Below are positions 35,566 to 46,760 of a stretch of DNA of 64,000 nucleotides, piece after piece. The first letter of the stretch is position 1, and each line of letters begins with the position of its first letter. Below the pieces are notes generated by a model that was not told the DNA's origin, made no database searches, and saw nothing but the letters and a program-made list of their open reading frames with translations. This DNA is from Pseudoscleropodium purum (Eukaryota; Streptophyta; Bryopsida; Hypnales; Brachytheciaceae), in contig OZ017796.1 in the NCBI GenBank assembly GCA_963969395.1, positions 9,426,501 to 9,490,500 of the forward strand. Reading direction: 5' to 3'. Position numbers and translations under genes: made by a program.

Positions 35566-36095
35566 ACCTAGAATGTAAGAACAGATTACTGAATGCCATT
35601 AGAATCAAGTCCAAAATCGTGAGTGTGAACCTCAATTTCTGCGGCAATAAGGCTTGTTTCGGGGTTGGCAGCAAAGGAATTCGTTTTCTGTTTCTCGAAT
35701 TTGGAAGCGAAGGTGGAATAGAAGTACCTGATCATTGCAGTGAGCCACATTAGAAGTATCTACAATCTTAGGACACGGATTCCAGTGGAGGGCTTGCGCT
35801 GCATGCATAGAAAAAATTGTGACGATGGTAAGGGAATTTGGGGCAATCTAAGCAAGGATCTGGAGAAACGATTCAGTCGCCTAGAATGTAAGAGAGCAGT
35901 TTACGACATTACATTCGAATCACGTACTAGAATTTGTAAGCGGACTTTCCGAGGCCGGCCAACGCTGAATTGCAGTCTGCAAAGGATTTTCTGTTCTGTT
36001 GCTAGGAATTGGAGCCTAGGATTTGGACGTTCCATTGAGCAATAATATATCGTTGCCATGAGCCACAACAGAAGCGTTGAGATCTTGGGACCGAC
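35566..36095 (+). repeat. Diverged tandem duplication, period about 312-319 bp
   Basis: TCACCTAGAATGTAAGA at 35566 recurs as TCGCCTAGAATGTAAGA at 35878. TGAGCCACATTAGAAG at about 35741 recurs as TGAGCCACAACAGAAG at 36059. The second copy includes the presumed start codon of the kelch-like pseudogene, so its 5' region seems to have been duplicated in tandem. Confidence 0.55.
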
Positions 36096-37622
36096 GTTCA
36101 ACTGGGACGGGCAAACCTCCGAAGACAAGGCCGAAGTCTTTCAATCGTGTTTAGAGAGTCCCTCATCCTTGCGGGCTGGATGGGAGCAATGGCGAGGCCG
36201 AGCACAACGCAACATCATGGATTGGAACCCCGGAATGTACCTCCCAGTGAGCGAGCATCTGCGTCTCTACTGCACGTACTTCCCCCTCATCGTCAACCGC
36301 GGTCACAATCGCAAGCTCGTCGTCTTCAACTCCAACCGCATCCTGCAATCCGCGCCCATCATCTCCATAGCGCCTCGCGAGTGGATGAACATGCCCGCCC
36401 TGGATTTTCTCCCATCGGGAGTGGACGACGTCATTGCCGGCGCTGCAGGTCTCTTGATCGTCAATGGCGGCATTCGACCGAAGTGCCGAAACCCTGACAT
36501 CAAAGAAATCCCGCCACCGGAACCAGATCCCGCTGCACCTCCGTCATCGCCACCAGCAGAAGGTGAAGCAGAGCGCAAGCCTACATACGAAGAGTTTTCC
36601 GAGCAATCAGTACTCGTGGCTTGCAATCCCCTGCAACGCGACTGCCACCTGCTTACCTCGCTTGGCCACTTCAAAATGCACAACAAGACCGCCAAAATGG
36701 TGCTCACAGACGAGCCACCCGAAGTCGGCGACTGGAGGTCGCTGCGTCCAAACCGGCGCCACCCTGATTACAAGCTCTACGTCCTCGGGTCGGAGGTCGT
36801 CGAGTCCGGCACAATGGAAGCAAACACCTCGGAAGTCACGCTCTTCACATACGATTCTCGCGTGGATGCTTGGGTCTCCTGCTCCAGCATTCGCGACGCA
36901 CGCCTCCCTCCCCATGGGCGCAACGACATCGCCGTAGTCGGCGATGGGCTCTACTTCGGCGGCCAAGAGCGAACCGATCAATCCGTGTGCCGCAAAGGCG
37001 GCAAAGCGGAGAGCACCTGGTGCAACAAGATTTTCGACTTCGAAATTTCCTTGTCGCGATGGAACAAGATCAGCTTCACAATCCCGGATCTACGTGAAGG
37101 TACAAATTACATGAATCCGTTGGATTGTCAAGCGCCGCGAGTGATGCAGTGTCAGGTGAATGGCGCGATTTCATAGCCACTCGGCCGCTAGAGAAGCCCA
37201 ACAGGATTCAAGTCTGGGAGCTTGAAATCTACAGCAAATTGCCCACGGGGAGGTTTAAGTACGTGACGCAATTGCCGCTCGAGTACTTTTATGCCATATT
37301 TGGGAGGATCGAGTCGCACAAGGCGTAGGATTGCTCCGCGGGAAGGAATTACCTGGCGTTTGTGCCGGCGTACAATGAGACGATGCCGGAGGTTTGTATG
37401 TATGATGTTGTGAAGGAGACGTGGAACTTCTGGCGGCGACTGGTTGAGATTGGGAAGATGTCGAAGTATCGGCTTGCGAGAGCAGAGTGAACGCCGTACT
37501 TCGCGGCGCCGAGGCCGGTCTTGCGAGACATGCGGCGAGAATGCTCTTGCCTCGATCGATTGAACCCCGTCGTGTTCAATCCTGTGCATTGGTCGGAGAA
37601 ACCAGTGGTGCCAATGCCGTGA
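36058..37622 (+). pseudogene. F-box/kelch-type protein relative, broken
   Basis: The first frame (36058-37176, 372 residues) starts at the first ATG after an in-frame TAA. It has the look of the kelch half of plant F-box/kelch proteins: MNMPALDFLPSG, AAGLLIVNGG, YDSRVDAWVSC, NDIAVVGDGLYFGG and a D/E-rich Pro linker. No F-box is visible. Homologous-looking sequence continues in another frame after about 37150 (ATRPLEKPNRIQVWELEIYS) and is then cut by TAG at 37326-37328 and TGA at 37488-37490, with further open coding to TGA at 37620-37622. A frameshift plus two stops indicate a pseudogene. A shorter product ending at 37176 cannot be excluded. Its GC content is well above its surroundings. It resembles the intact gene at 49447-51378 in type, not closely in sequence. 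Confidence 0.65.
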
Positions 37623-39031
37623 GTGCAAAGGGATTAGGGTTGAGGGTTGAGGGTTTAACCCTTGGGGGTGGACTTCAATCAGTCGGTTGCAATCTTGAAT
37701 CTCAAATCGGAGCACGAGTGGGGTGACAGTAACCCATCCTTCTACAGTAAGCACTGAAATGGATTTTCATGAGGTGGAGGGGCGGATTCACGACTCAAAA
37801 TAATTCTCCGCCAATTTTTCTACGAAGATTTTTCAATTTTTCTAGAAGTCGCACTCCACACACTTTCATTCATGTTTCTGTGGATTCTCTTACAAATCAG
37901 TTTAAATTTTGAAGTTAGAATGTGGGGTTGCTCTGGAAGTGTCCCCACCTTGAAATGTCACCATTGTTACAATGAAAATTCTAATAAGTAACTCTTGTAC
38001 TGATATTAGAAAATGGTATTTAGATGGGGCGGTTTTGTCACATCCACCCTAATTTCATGTTAGAATCGCATTGTCCAGAGCTTTTCTGCAAGAGTTGACA
38101 ATGAACTGAGTTGATTGCAGCAAACAATCCATTGAATTCGATTTCCTTGTCTGTTCCAAATTCAGGGTTCTGATTTCAAAACCCTGCGTCCCATATCACA
38201 TCAGCACGTTTTCGATAAATATTCAAGTTTCAATTTTTTTTGGGGGGGGGAAATGGAACAAACAAGGAAATCAAATCCCATGGATTGTTAATTGCTACGG
38301 TTTCAATCCCACGGTTCAGAAGATTTACCGGAAGCCGATTGTCAGTATTTTTCCAACAATGAATCAATGAATCCTTGTAGAGATTTTTTCTCTTGCAAAC
38401 GAGAGGGGATGTGTAACAGGTTCGAGAGTCTTTGGTTTTATCATTACAGAGAAACTGAGCAGAACTGGATCAGAGTTCGATGCAAAATTCAATCTAGAGC
38501 TTCGAATTTAAATGCAAGACCCTGAATCTATGTGAGTGAGTTTCGGACTGGGAATTTCTTACATGTGAGCTCTGGCATTAATCATCTGCAGTGAAGGGTG
38601 TCAAGGCCATAGGGGTCATAAAAGCCAGGTTGAGAGTGCCTGCAATGGAGCCCATTTGCAGTCAGTCGTTGGATAAGGATGTTATTTTCCATACCATAAG
38701 ATTGTTTTAGCGTAATGGTTTCTTACTTTGAGTCCCTTGATCATCATGATTGAACAGAATCCAAGCATAGAGGTTATTGTTATGTCTGGTTACGACGTTA
38801 CGTGAGAGTACAGTCGTCACCACTTCCCGGAGATCTTAACGAGGCTCCGATTTCATGTCTCCTAGTCAACAACATTGGGGGTTTCAGAGTACAAGCTTTT
38901 TGTTCTTATAAATGGCATTTCGCAAACGCATTTCAAGGCTTATAATTGCGCTTGCTCAAAATGGAAAGATACATGCAGTAGAAGTTGCAAGCCCTAATAA
39001 CCCAGCTTTGCAATCCTTGTAAGCATGCATC
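37623..39031. other. Unassigned DNA downstream of the kelch pseudogene
   Basis: There is no supported gene. It holds a short G-rich stretch (TTGAGGGTTGAGGGTTTAACC near 37640) and a G homopolymer near 38241. Confidence 0.3.
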
Positions 39032-39286
39032 CTTTACTTTGAAGATCAAAAAACCCCAAACTCTTGCATGACTAGTCCAAGATTGGCCGTCTTTTTAACT
39101 TGAATATTATTAAGCATTCTTTTACTCCCATATGTCGCACCAATTAGCTTTTGCACCCTTTACTTTGAAGATCAAAAAAACCCAAACTCTTGCATGACTA
39201 GTCCAAGATTGGCCGTCTTTTTAACTTGAATATTATTAAGCATTCTTTTACTCCCATACGTCGCACCAGTTAGCTTTTGCACCCTT
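39032..39286. repeat. Recent 126-bp tandem duplication
   Basis: A unit running from CTTTACTTTGAAGATCAAA to TTAGCTTTTGCACCC is present twice in direct tandem, offset by 126 bp. The two units differ at only about three or four positions (a C/A change next to an A-run, TATGTCG against TACGTCG, and CCAATTAG against CCAGTTAG). The near-identity indicates a recent event. Confidence 0.9.
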
Positions 39287-41341
39287 ATCAATGAAATCAA
39301 AGATAGCAATTCATACAAATATTTTAGCTAAACATTTGATAGAATCAGAATCAGCAAGATGGGTTCGGATCCGTGGGTGCAGCAGAGAGTCAATAAAGAA
39401 TGTTACGATTGTCTCACAAACAAACATTCAACATGTATCTCGAAGAAAGGTTTGAGATGGCTTCGTTCAGGATATTTCACTTGCTTGACAGTCTATGTTC
39501 ACCAAATGCATAGAACAACCGGTGGTTCACATTTCTATACATTTGGTGAACAACCAGAGTAAAAGTCCTTCAGTCTGGCCCGCGGTGGCATCTCGGTCCT
39601 TCCAAAGTAGACGGACAGATGATGTGCAAAGAGGTTACAAGTACACAGGCACCAGTTTCTGGTGGTGATAACGGCAACATCGACCTCTCTTTATTGTCAG
39701 GTGAAATTTTCTCATCACTTGCAGTAAGTCCTTCATCCTCGACTTCCTTTGAGCACAAGTTGATGATGCACGGAAGTGCTTGACTATAATATACCACTGC
39801 TCATGGCACTATCGACAATTGAATGAGAGCTAGATGCTCACAAACTATCATGAAAGGCATAGTGGACCAGCTTTGAAATCGAACAAGCCACAAATTTCTT
39901 GTCCAGCATAAAGTAAGTCCAGAAGCAGACGTTGTGCACTTGAAAAACAAATATTATATTTCCGAGATCCCATCTTTCCGTAACCTCAGCAGTTGGAGGT
40001 GCCCGTCATTTTGTGGTCCTGCATGCTTGCAAGTCTCTGTCATCATAAACGTGCAACTTTTGACTCACGGCGTCCTTGCACAATTGATAGACACAATCCA
40101 AAACCACTTGGTTTGTAACGATCAACTGAACCTAGAATTTGGAAGATTCGCAGGTGAGATGATGCTAAATGACAAAACCTAGAGTTTTTTTAAACGATTG
40201 ATCATTTTCGAGAAATATAATACCGACCGAGCTAAATTTTATATCACCAGAATCAATGAAGAGCAATATTCGTGTTGGGTCAAAAAGAACAAAAGAATTG
40301 AACAAAGGAAAGGGCCACTGTGAGCCGCTCAAAAGTGCTGAAGAGAACATGACGCTAAGGCGTTCAGACTACAGCTGCTAAATGCATTGATTTACTATGA
40401 CTCAGAGCTCGTGTCAATGAGAAGGCAAGAGTGTGCACTCATGTATTCAATTTTGGTTCAATAAAACTATCTGTCGCCAGCTAATCCCAAAACTTGTTCT
40501 CATGTTTTTCAGCAGTTTTGGTTTAGGTCATATGAAGACCATTTTTCTGTTCAATTTAATTTAATTTTTGACTACCACGTGCAATGTTCTTTACTGATTC
40601 AATTGACTTAGAATTTGACTCCATCTGAATTTCCTTCTTTTACAATAGATTCAATGAAATCGTTCACTTTATCATCTTCAGTCCTTCCTTTGTTTCCAAC
40701 TTCTGGATTGGTTCCTTTCAGAAAAGGGACCTCGAAGAAGACGTCCCTCGCAGTTTGAGTACAAGTTAAGGATGACTTTGTTTCGTCTGATATATGTGTG
40801 ACTAATCTGAAGGTGTGTAGCCTTAAATGATGCTCCTCTTTCGGCATGGCATCTAGTAAATGCACGAGTTAATACAGTCTCCAGTTGATTGCACAGCAAC
40901 GGGAATCCACATGCACGAGATTCCATTGTATACCAAATACAAATAGATCTAGTAAGGAATTTCATTAATCACATCCTACTGCAAATTAAGCTAGCAATTA
41001 AATACGTTTTCTGTGTGACGATTGTGGATCAGTGAGGTCGCAGATTGACAATCCCAATCACCAGATTACAACAATCCTGTCTATCAAATGCTTTGAAATT
41101 AGGGCTCAACAGAACATACCCCGAAACCCCTATTGAGCACTCGGAGATGGCATGCAAATAGGAAATCCCCGACATTTGCCACAGAATCCATTACACTTTG
41201 CACAGCAAGGTGGAGTTCCATGTGAACACGTGAAACCTCCTCAAACCAAGCATACTTAGCTATTCTCCACTTATGTGAGAGTAACGTATGCCAAAGCCTC
41301 CATTTCGCTCTGACTGTGCTCTAAAATAGCTCTTATGGACG
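39287..41341. other. Unassigned DNA, no gene recognised
   Basis: Base composition is moderate, but no open frame (for example 39570-39797 minus, 40608-40965 minus) shows a known domain. A small hairpin is at 39497-39551. Confidence 0.35.
39497..39551. repeat. Short hairpin, 19-bp arms
   Basis: GTTCACCAAATGCATAGAA pairs with TTCTATACATTTGGTGAAC around a loop of about 17 nt, with a single mismatch or bulge. It is isolated and no function is evident. Confidence 0.6.
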
Positions 41342-44300
41342 TCAACAACAACGAATTTGTTTCAGGTGGGAAATAAATTGCAGAGGAGACGTGTCTTCCA
41401 GAACCAGCTCGTCTTCTTGGAACCCGTACCAAAAAGCGCCAGTCTCACGTTCTGCGTGTACGCTGGCCCAAGTGCAACACAGACCACACCATACCTTACA
41501 AAACAAGCAATCCAAAACCACATGCACAAGCAAGCTCTTCCCATAAAAAAGGGGAAAAAAAATATTAAAAAAACACAAATGTGCACCACCTCCAACCAAG
41601 CCAACACAACCAACCCCGCCACCCCAACACAATCCCCAGTACGCTAATACCCGGAACCCATCCACACTTTCCCGTCTCCTGTCCCATCTATAAACCCTAA
41701 ACCCTAAAAAAAAACTGAAAAAGAAACTGAAATCGGCAAATACTTCCAAAGTAGCATTCGAGCGGCTGCACGCAATAGAAGCCCTTTCCGGATGTCTCGA
41801 ATGGACCAACTCGAATTCCCTGGTGTATATCATATCCTTGTCTGTGTGTGCAGCCACTGACAAATGCACAGCACACACATCTCTGGTGACTTATCGTAGA
41901 GGCAGTAGAGCTCCCTGGGGCCCCAGCCAGGTGCCTTTCACAGCAGATGCTTCGGGAGTGCCGTGTCAAGTAGAAAGCGTCAAGAGGAGATGAGGAGATT
42001 CCCAGAAATCTGGGGGCTCAGGGACCCACGACTGAGCCAAATAGCGTACGACTATAGGTATAGACTAGAATATAAGGCCTCTTTAATGCGCTGGATGGGT
42101 ACACCTGGATTCCTTCGAGGGGTGACGGGGAGCCTCCGTGGCAGAGAACCAGATGATGATTCAGCACATGCCATCAAATGGGAGGCTGTCTGTGGTGGTA
42201 AGTTATTAACAGGGAGCTCCCGGTGTGACGATGATGATGGTCACCGGTATACTTACCGGTATTTCAGGTGGGGGAATCGAGGGAGGGAGGGAGGGAGGGA
42301 GTGTGGACTGGAAGTTGAGTCAACGGCCAAGTGGAGAGACTTCACGTTGACATGTGGAAGGGCAGAGTCAAACAGAGTACGAGATCCAAAAAAATTGAGA
42401 CAAAAATAGCTAATGAAGTAAGTTAACTGCTACGGAGTATGATTTATCTTGATAGTGCATGGGACTCTCTAATTTACCAGAGTCACAGTATTTTAGATTT
42501 GAGATATTATTACATTTTATCAATTTTTTTTTAAAAAATTTTGAAGGTCACACTAATTTTTCTAGGTGATGTTAATCCCACCTACTTGCATAGACACTTA
42601 CTAATAGGACATATTAAATATAGTTTCTACAATTTCTTTTAGAAGTGATCAGCTACATTTTACCCTTTGTATTTTAATAATAGATTTTGTAGAGACTTGG
42701 AATCATTTGCATCAATATTATACTATATATGTCATGTTATTAAATGTTTTTATTTATTTTGGATAATATTCATAAGGAAAGAAGGTTCTTGATTCCATTA
42801 GCTTATGTACTTTTGCATACCATATCCTAAACCTGTAGATTTTCAAAGTGTTGGTTATAAATACTTTAAACTCTCCTTTGCTTTCATATTTCAAATGTAC
42901 CGAATTTCTTTGGATAAAATCTCTTGGAATTACCTCTGCAATATAATGACAATCAAGTATTGTTATTGCTTTTTCTTATGAGAATTATAAGAAATGGATG
43001 TCTACAAGGTTTTCATTTTGAGAAATAATTCACTTGATTTAAGCAATACAATGTTATTTTGACCAAATATTTGGCTTTACATTCCTTGATTCTTGTTCCC
43101 AATGCAAAAATTGTAGAATTGCTACAAAAATTTGGGTTGTTATCCGTCTTTAGGTAGATTCTATATATTTTGGGATATATAGTAGATTCTAAATCTTTAA
43201 TATTTTAGGTAGATGGTTTCTCGATCATCTATTTTATCCATGTTTCAATCATGGCCATTAGTGTAAGTAGCTTTGTAAAAATAACCATTGAAGATTGCAA
43301 TATGCATTGTATACGGTAAATTATATGAATAAAAAAACATGGACTTTAAAGATGGTTCAACTTGATTTTTATTGTTTGGTATTTGCCAATGGAGCAAGGT
43401 TTCCTTTTGCATTTGTGAAAAGGAGCCCTCACACTCAACAAAATTGTCCTACATGACTCTTTAGCCAACTTCAAATCTTTGCATTAACTAATAATCCCTC
43501 CCCAGCATCAATTTGGAGAGGCATAATACCTTTTTAGTATGAAGAGGTTCATTGCTTGATCATACAATATTATGCATGTGATCAAAATGCTTATTGCCAT
43601 GAAATTTCACAAGGAGAGACTTTCTTGGAGTAGAAATATAGAAACCTTCTTGACTCTAACCAAAGAAGAAGAGGTTCCGGCTCTATTCATTTTAATTATT
43701 TTGTGGAATTTAAGTAGTGTAGGATACCTCAGAATATCTTCAATAGAGGGGTATGTAGTATCCATTCTAGTAGCAACATGTTCCATGTAAAGTAGAACAA
43801 ATCATTAAGATCAAAAGATCCATTCCGAACACTTGGGGAATGACCCATTATAGTTTTTTTCCAATAGATGAGATTTGCACCATAATTAATGTCTTAGGTG
43901 AATAATAGAGTGATTAGTGACTATAATAGGAACTTCCCCCTTTTGAATGTAAATTCATTGAAGGAAAAAAATATGTTGTGGCCTTTTCAAGCCTTTTATG
44001 TTGTGGCCATATTAAAAAATATTGTGCCTATTTTTGGTGAGTAAAATGACTATTATCGATATACTTTTTCTTGGCTTTGGGGTAGTCTAGAGACTCATTG
44101 GAGCAATGATGGGTAGCAATACACTTCAAAACTTTATAAAAAATTCATACTTTATAAAAAAAAAAAAACTATAATTTCAATTGCTCTCGTTGTTTCTCAC
44201 ACTTATTTGTATGTGGGAAAAAAAATTAAAAATTTCAATAATGGCATGAGGGCAAACTCCTAATTCTAACTATAATGTGATGTTCTACCTAGTAAGGGGC

Positions 44301-44801
44301 TTGAGGTTTTGCAATGCTTCATAATGTCCAATCTTGTAGCAATATAAGAAACAACAAATTGCTCTACATCTTCACTTTAATAAGGTAAGCTAAACCCATT
44401 TTCTACCAACTGCCTAATTCCATCATTCTACTTATGATCCCAATTATGTTCAAAAACTCATCCAAATCTATTCATTTTTTGACAAAATCATTGTCTTAAT
44501 GCCAACAAAGGGTAATGTATTAATCCTTTAATGGTAAACACTTAAGTACCATTGGATACATAGAAGGCTGGTTGTGGGTTGTTTATAGGATGTCATGACT
44601 CCATTTTACAAGTGGTTTTGTAATTTAAAAGGAGACCACTTTAGAAATTTACAGAAACTACAATTGTAATAAAAAAGATATAATTTCACTTGAGTTTGAT
44701 TTGTGAAACAAGTGCACACCTTTGAAAAAATATTTGCCGCTCTTGGAGTTGGTCTCAAGATGTTCAGATTGCTAATCAAAGTGGTAATAGGCTTATTTAC
44801 T
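41342..44801. other. Unassigned DNA with telo-box and microsatellite
   Basis: Positions 41690-41708 read ATAAACCCTAAACCCTAAA, two plant telo-box motifs of the kind often found near transcription starts. A (GAGG)n run is at about 42280-42301. Open frames 41342-41969 (minus) and 41963-42409 (plus) are low in complexity and lack domains, so I do not call a gene, although a small unrecognised one is possible. 42.4-44.8 kb is AT-rich with nothing identifiable. Confidence 0.35.
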
Positions 44802-44805
44802 TTAA

Positions 44806-45027
44806 CCCATAAAGGACAAGTTGGTCACCTTGAAAATCATTTGTTTCAATACTATGTGAATTGTTGTCTTCAATAAGTGTAAAAACACTCATTGGAAGTC
44901 TAATTATTGTAAAAGACCTCCCCTTTTCACACCCAATTCAGAGGATGAATAGTTGCATTTCTATCCTATATGGGGAAATTTTTTGTCATTCATTATAAAA
45001 AAATCCAGTTGTGGTGTTGTTGAAGGG
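44806..45027 (+). mobile_element. TTAA-flanked MITE, family P, copy 3
   Basis: This 222-bp element is flanked by TTAA at 44802-44805 and 45028-45031, and begins CCCATAAAGGACAAG and ends TTGTTGAAGGG. It matches 4650-4874 along its length (GACAAGTTGGTCACC, ACACTCATTGGAAGTC, AAGACCTCCCCTTTTCACAC, GAGGATGAAT). It is non-coding. Confidence 0.7.
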
Positions 45028-45226
45028 TTAACTTAATGAGAAATCAGGAGGATAGTAGTACAAGTGAAGGTCTCGCATGGAGCTGTGGCTTCCTGGTGGT
45101 ACATGGATTGTTGTTGCTGTCCCGAACTCTCTTTGCGCCTTGCTCGTTTCCATCCTCCCTGTTAAGGTCGTTTGTGATCCTTGTTTTGCTTTGTGTATTC
45201 TCCAGGCTTGATTTTTTTGGCTTGTA

Positions 45227-45387
45227 TAAGGTAAACTACCCCATCATGGACAAAATGGGAGCAAGGCCATTGGGGGCAAAATTATAATGGTGGTATACAT
45301 TTTTAGATCTTGAATGTACACCACCATTACAATTTTGTCCACAATGGACTTGCTTCCATTTTACCCACAATGGGGTAGTTTACCTTA
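45227..45387. mobile_element. Foldback MITE with TA ends, 161 bp
   Basis: The whole segment folds on itself. TAAGGTAAACTACCCCAT at the left is matched exactly by ATGGGGTAGTTTACCTTA at the right, and arms of about 80 bp continue inward with few mismatches (AATGGTGGTATACAT against ATGTACACCACCATT). If the element starts at AAGG/AGG, the flanks are TA, as in Stowaway-like elements. There is no coding capacity. Confidence 0.75.
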
Positions 45388-45793
45388 TTATTTTCTCCCC
45401 ATGCATTAAATTTTGTTCCATTTAAGTAAAAAAACAAGTAAAGGTTCCCTTCCTTTCTCAGGAAAAGCAGGTTATTGGAGGTCAACGATTGGTAGCTGTG
45501 GGAGTCGGACGGCACAGTACAGTACAGTACTGTTCCCACTGTATGTCAATAAAAAATGCCGTGCAAGGGAGGACATTTGCAGCGCCAGCCCCCAACAGCG
45601 ATAACTTAGTCCCGCCAGGGCAGTCCCTCAGTTGCAATGGGCCCATTGTCCATTCTTGTAACTCTACGCAGTGATTTGTACTAAAAAGTTTTTGGCCTGT
45701 CTTGCTGGGCACCGTTGATGATGCTCATTCTCACTGTAAAATGGAAGTGCTGCTGACGAGGGCTGCTAAGATAACTGTACACGGCTTCAAATT
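45388..45793. other. GC-richer segment between two mobile elements
   Basis: There is no recognised gene. It contains a GTAC-rich palindrome (ACAGTACAGTACAGTACTGT, 45514-45533) and open frames on both strands without domains. Together with 45032-45226 it may be a remnant of unique sequence broken up by insertions. Confidence 0.3.
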
Positions 45794-45797
45794 TTAA

Positions 45798-46756
45798 CCC
45801 CTCATTGCCGCAGGGGACCAAAAGTGTCCTCACACAGTTTTCAAAGTCCTATAACTTATGCATCCAATGCCCAAATTCAATAAAACTTGTTGGAAAATTT
45901 ACGCCCTCTCTTCTAATTTGTATGGTAGGATTTTCAAATTGATTCAAAATGTACACAGTAATTGGAAGCCAATCAAAGTTCACAAGTTCAATTTGCGTCC
46001 ACCAAACTGACTTTGATGGTTGCAACTTCAGGGGGTTGTATCTCCTTCATCCAATGTTTGCTTTCAATAAAATTTGTTGTGCTATGTTCCCCTTTTAGTC
46101 TAGTTATTGTGGTAAAATTTTCATGTCAATTCAAGTTTCTTTGAATGTTTGGGAGTAATTCGAAGTTCAAAATCCCGACATTTTTGGATTACAGTGAACT
46201 TTGGTGGCTTATTCCTTCTCCATACAATGTCTGTTTCTAATTATTTTTTTGGGAAAGTTGTGCATACTGGTCCAGTTTGTGTGGCTAAAATTTCATATCA
46301 ATCCAAGAAGTTATGAGTGACTGAGAAGCATTTTAGTAGAAGCAGGTTCAGTCTCAAATGTGTTTTTTGTAACTTTTCTTGCCTATTTTTTGACATTTGC
46401 AAGCCATTTTGCAAACACATTGAGTCAGTTTATTGATATTTTTTTCACTAGTGTCTTTGTATGTTGGTTTTGAATAACTTTATAGTTTTAAATTTTTTCA
46501 TTTGAGTAAGTTTAGAAATTGAATTTCACCTCCAAGTGTGTTGCTAGGAAAATTTCAACATTTTTTTTCAACAATAAAACATTATAATCTTTCAATCTAT
46601 ACGGTCAAATGACTCCAAATTTGTACCACATCATCTACAATATGTTCACTACAAGATTGTATGGTTAAGATCTTTATAACTTAGTGAAATTTACATCTAT
46701 ATTAGTTCAAAAGCAATGATGTTTTTGAACCCAAGTGAGACTTTAGCAATGAGGGG
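45798..46756. mobile_element. 959-bp CCCC-ended element with internal repeats, TTAA-type
   Basis: The ends CCCCTCATTGC and GCAATGAGGGG form a perfect 11-bp inverted repeat. The flanks are TTAA (45794-45797) and TTGA (46757-46760), one base different. Inside are three imperfect direct units beginning near 45857, 46047 and 46219 (CATCCAATG ... TTCAATAAAA ... TTGT ... GGTA/TAA/GATTTTCA). The element is non-coding and resembles the other CCC/TTAA elements in its termini only. Confidence 0.6.
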
Positions 46757-46760
46757 TTGA

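Noticed and set aside
37156..37203. A 48-bp GT-AG intron that would remove the frameshift in the kelch pseudogene
   Set aside because: Joining at these sites does not restore the homologous frame, and the stop at 37326 would remain.
41690..41708. Telomere repeat, suggesting a chromosome end or fusion
   Set aside because: Only two to three repeat units; far too short for a telomere, better described as telo-boxes.
41342..41878. 178-codon minus-strand open frame
   Set aside because: Low-complexity Gly/Val/Phe/Cys-rich translation with no domain, overlapping other frames equally well; no splice or start support.
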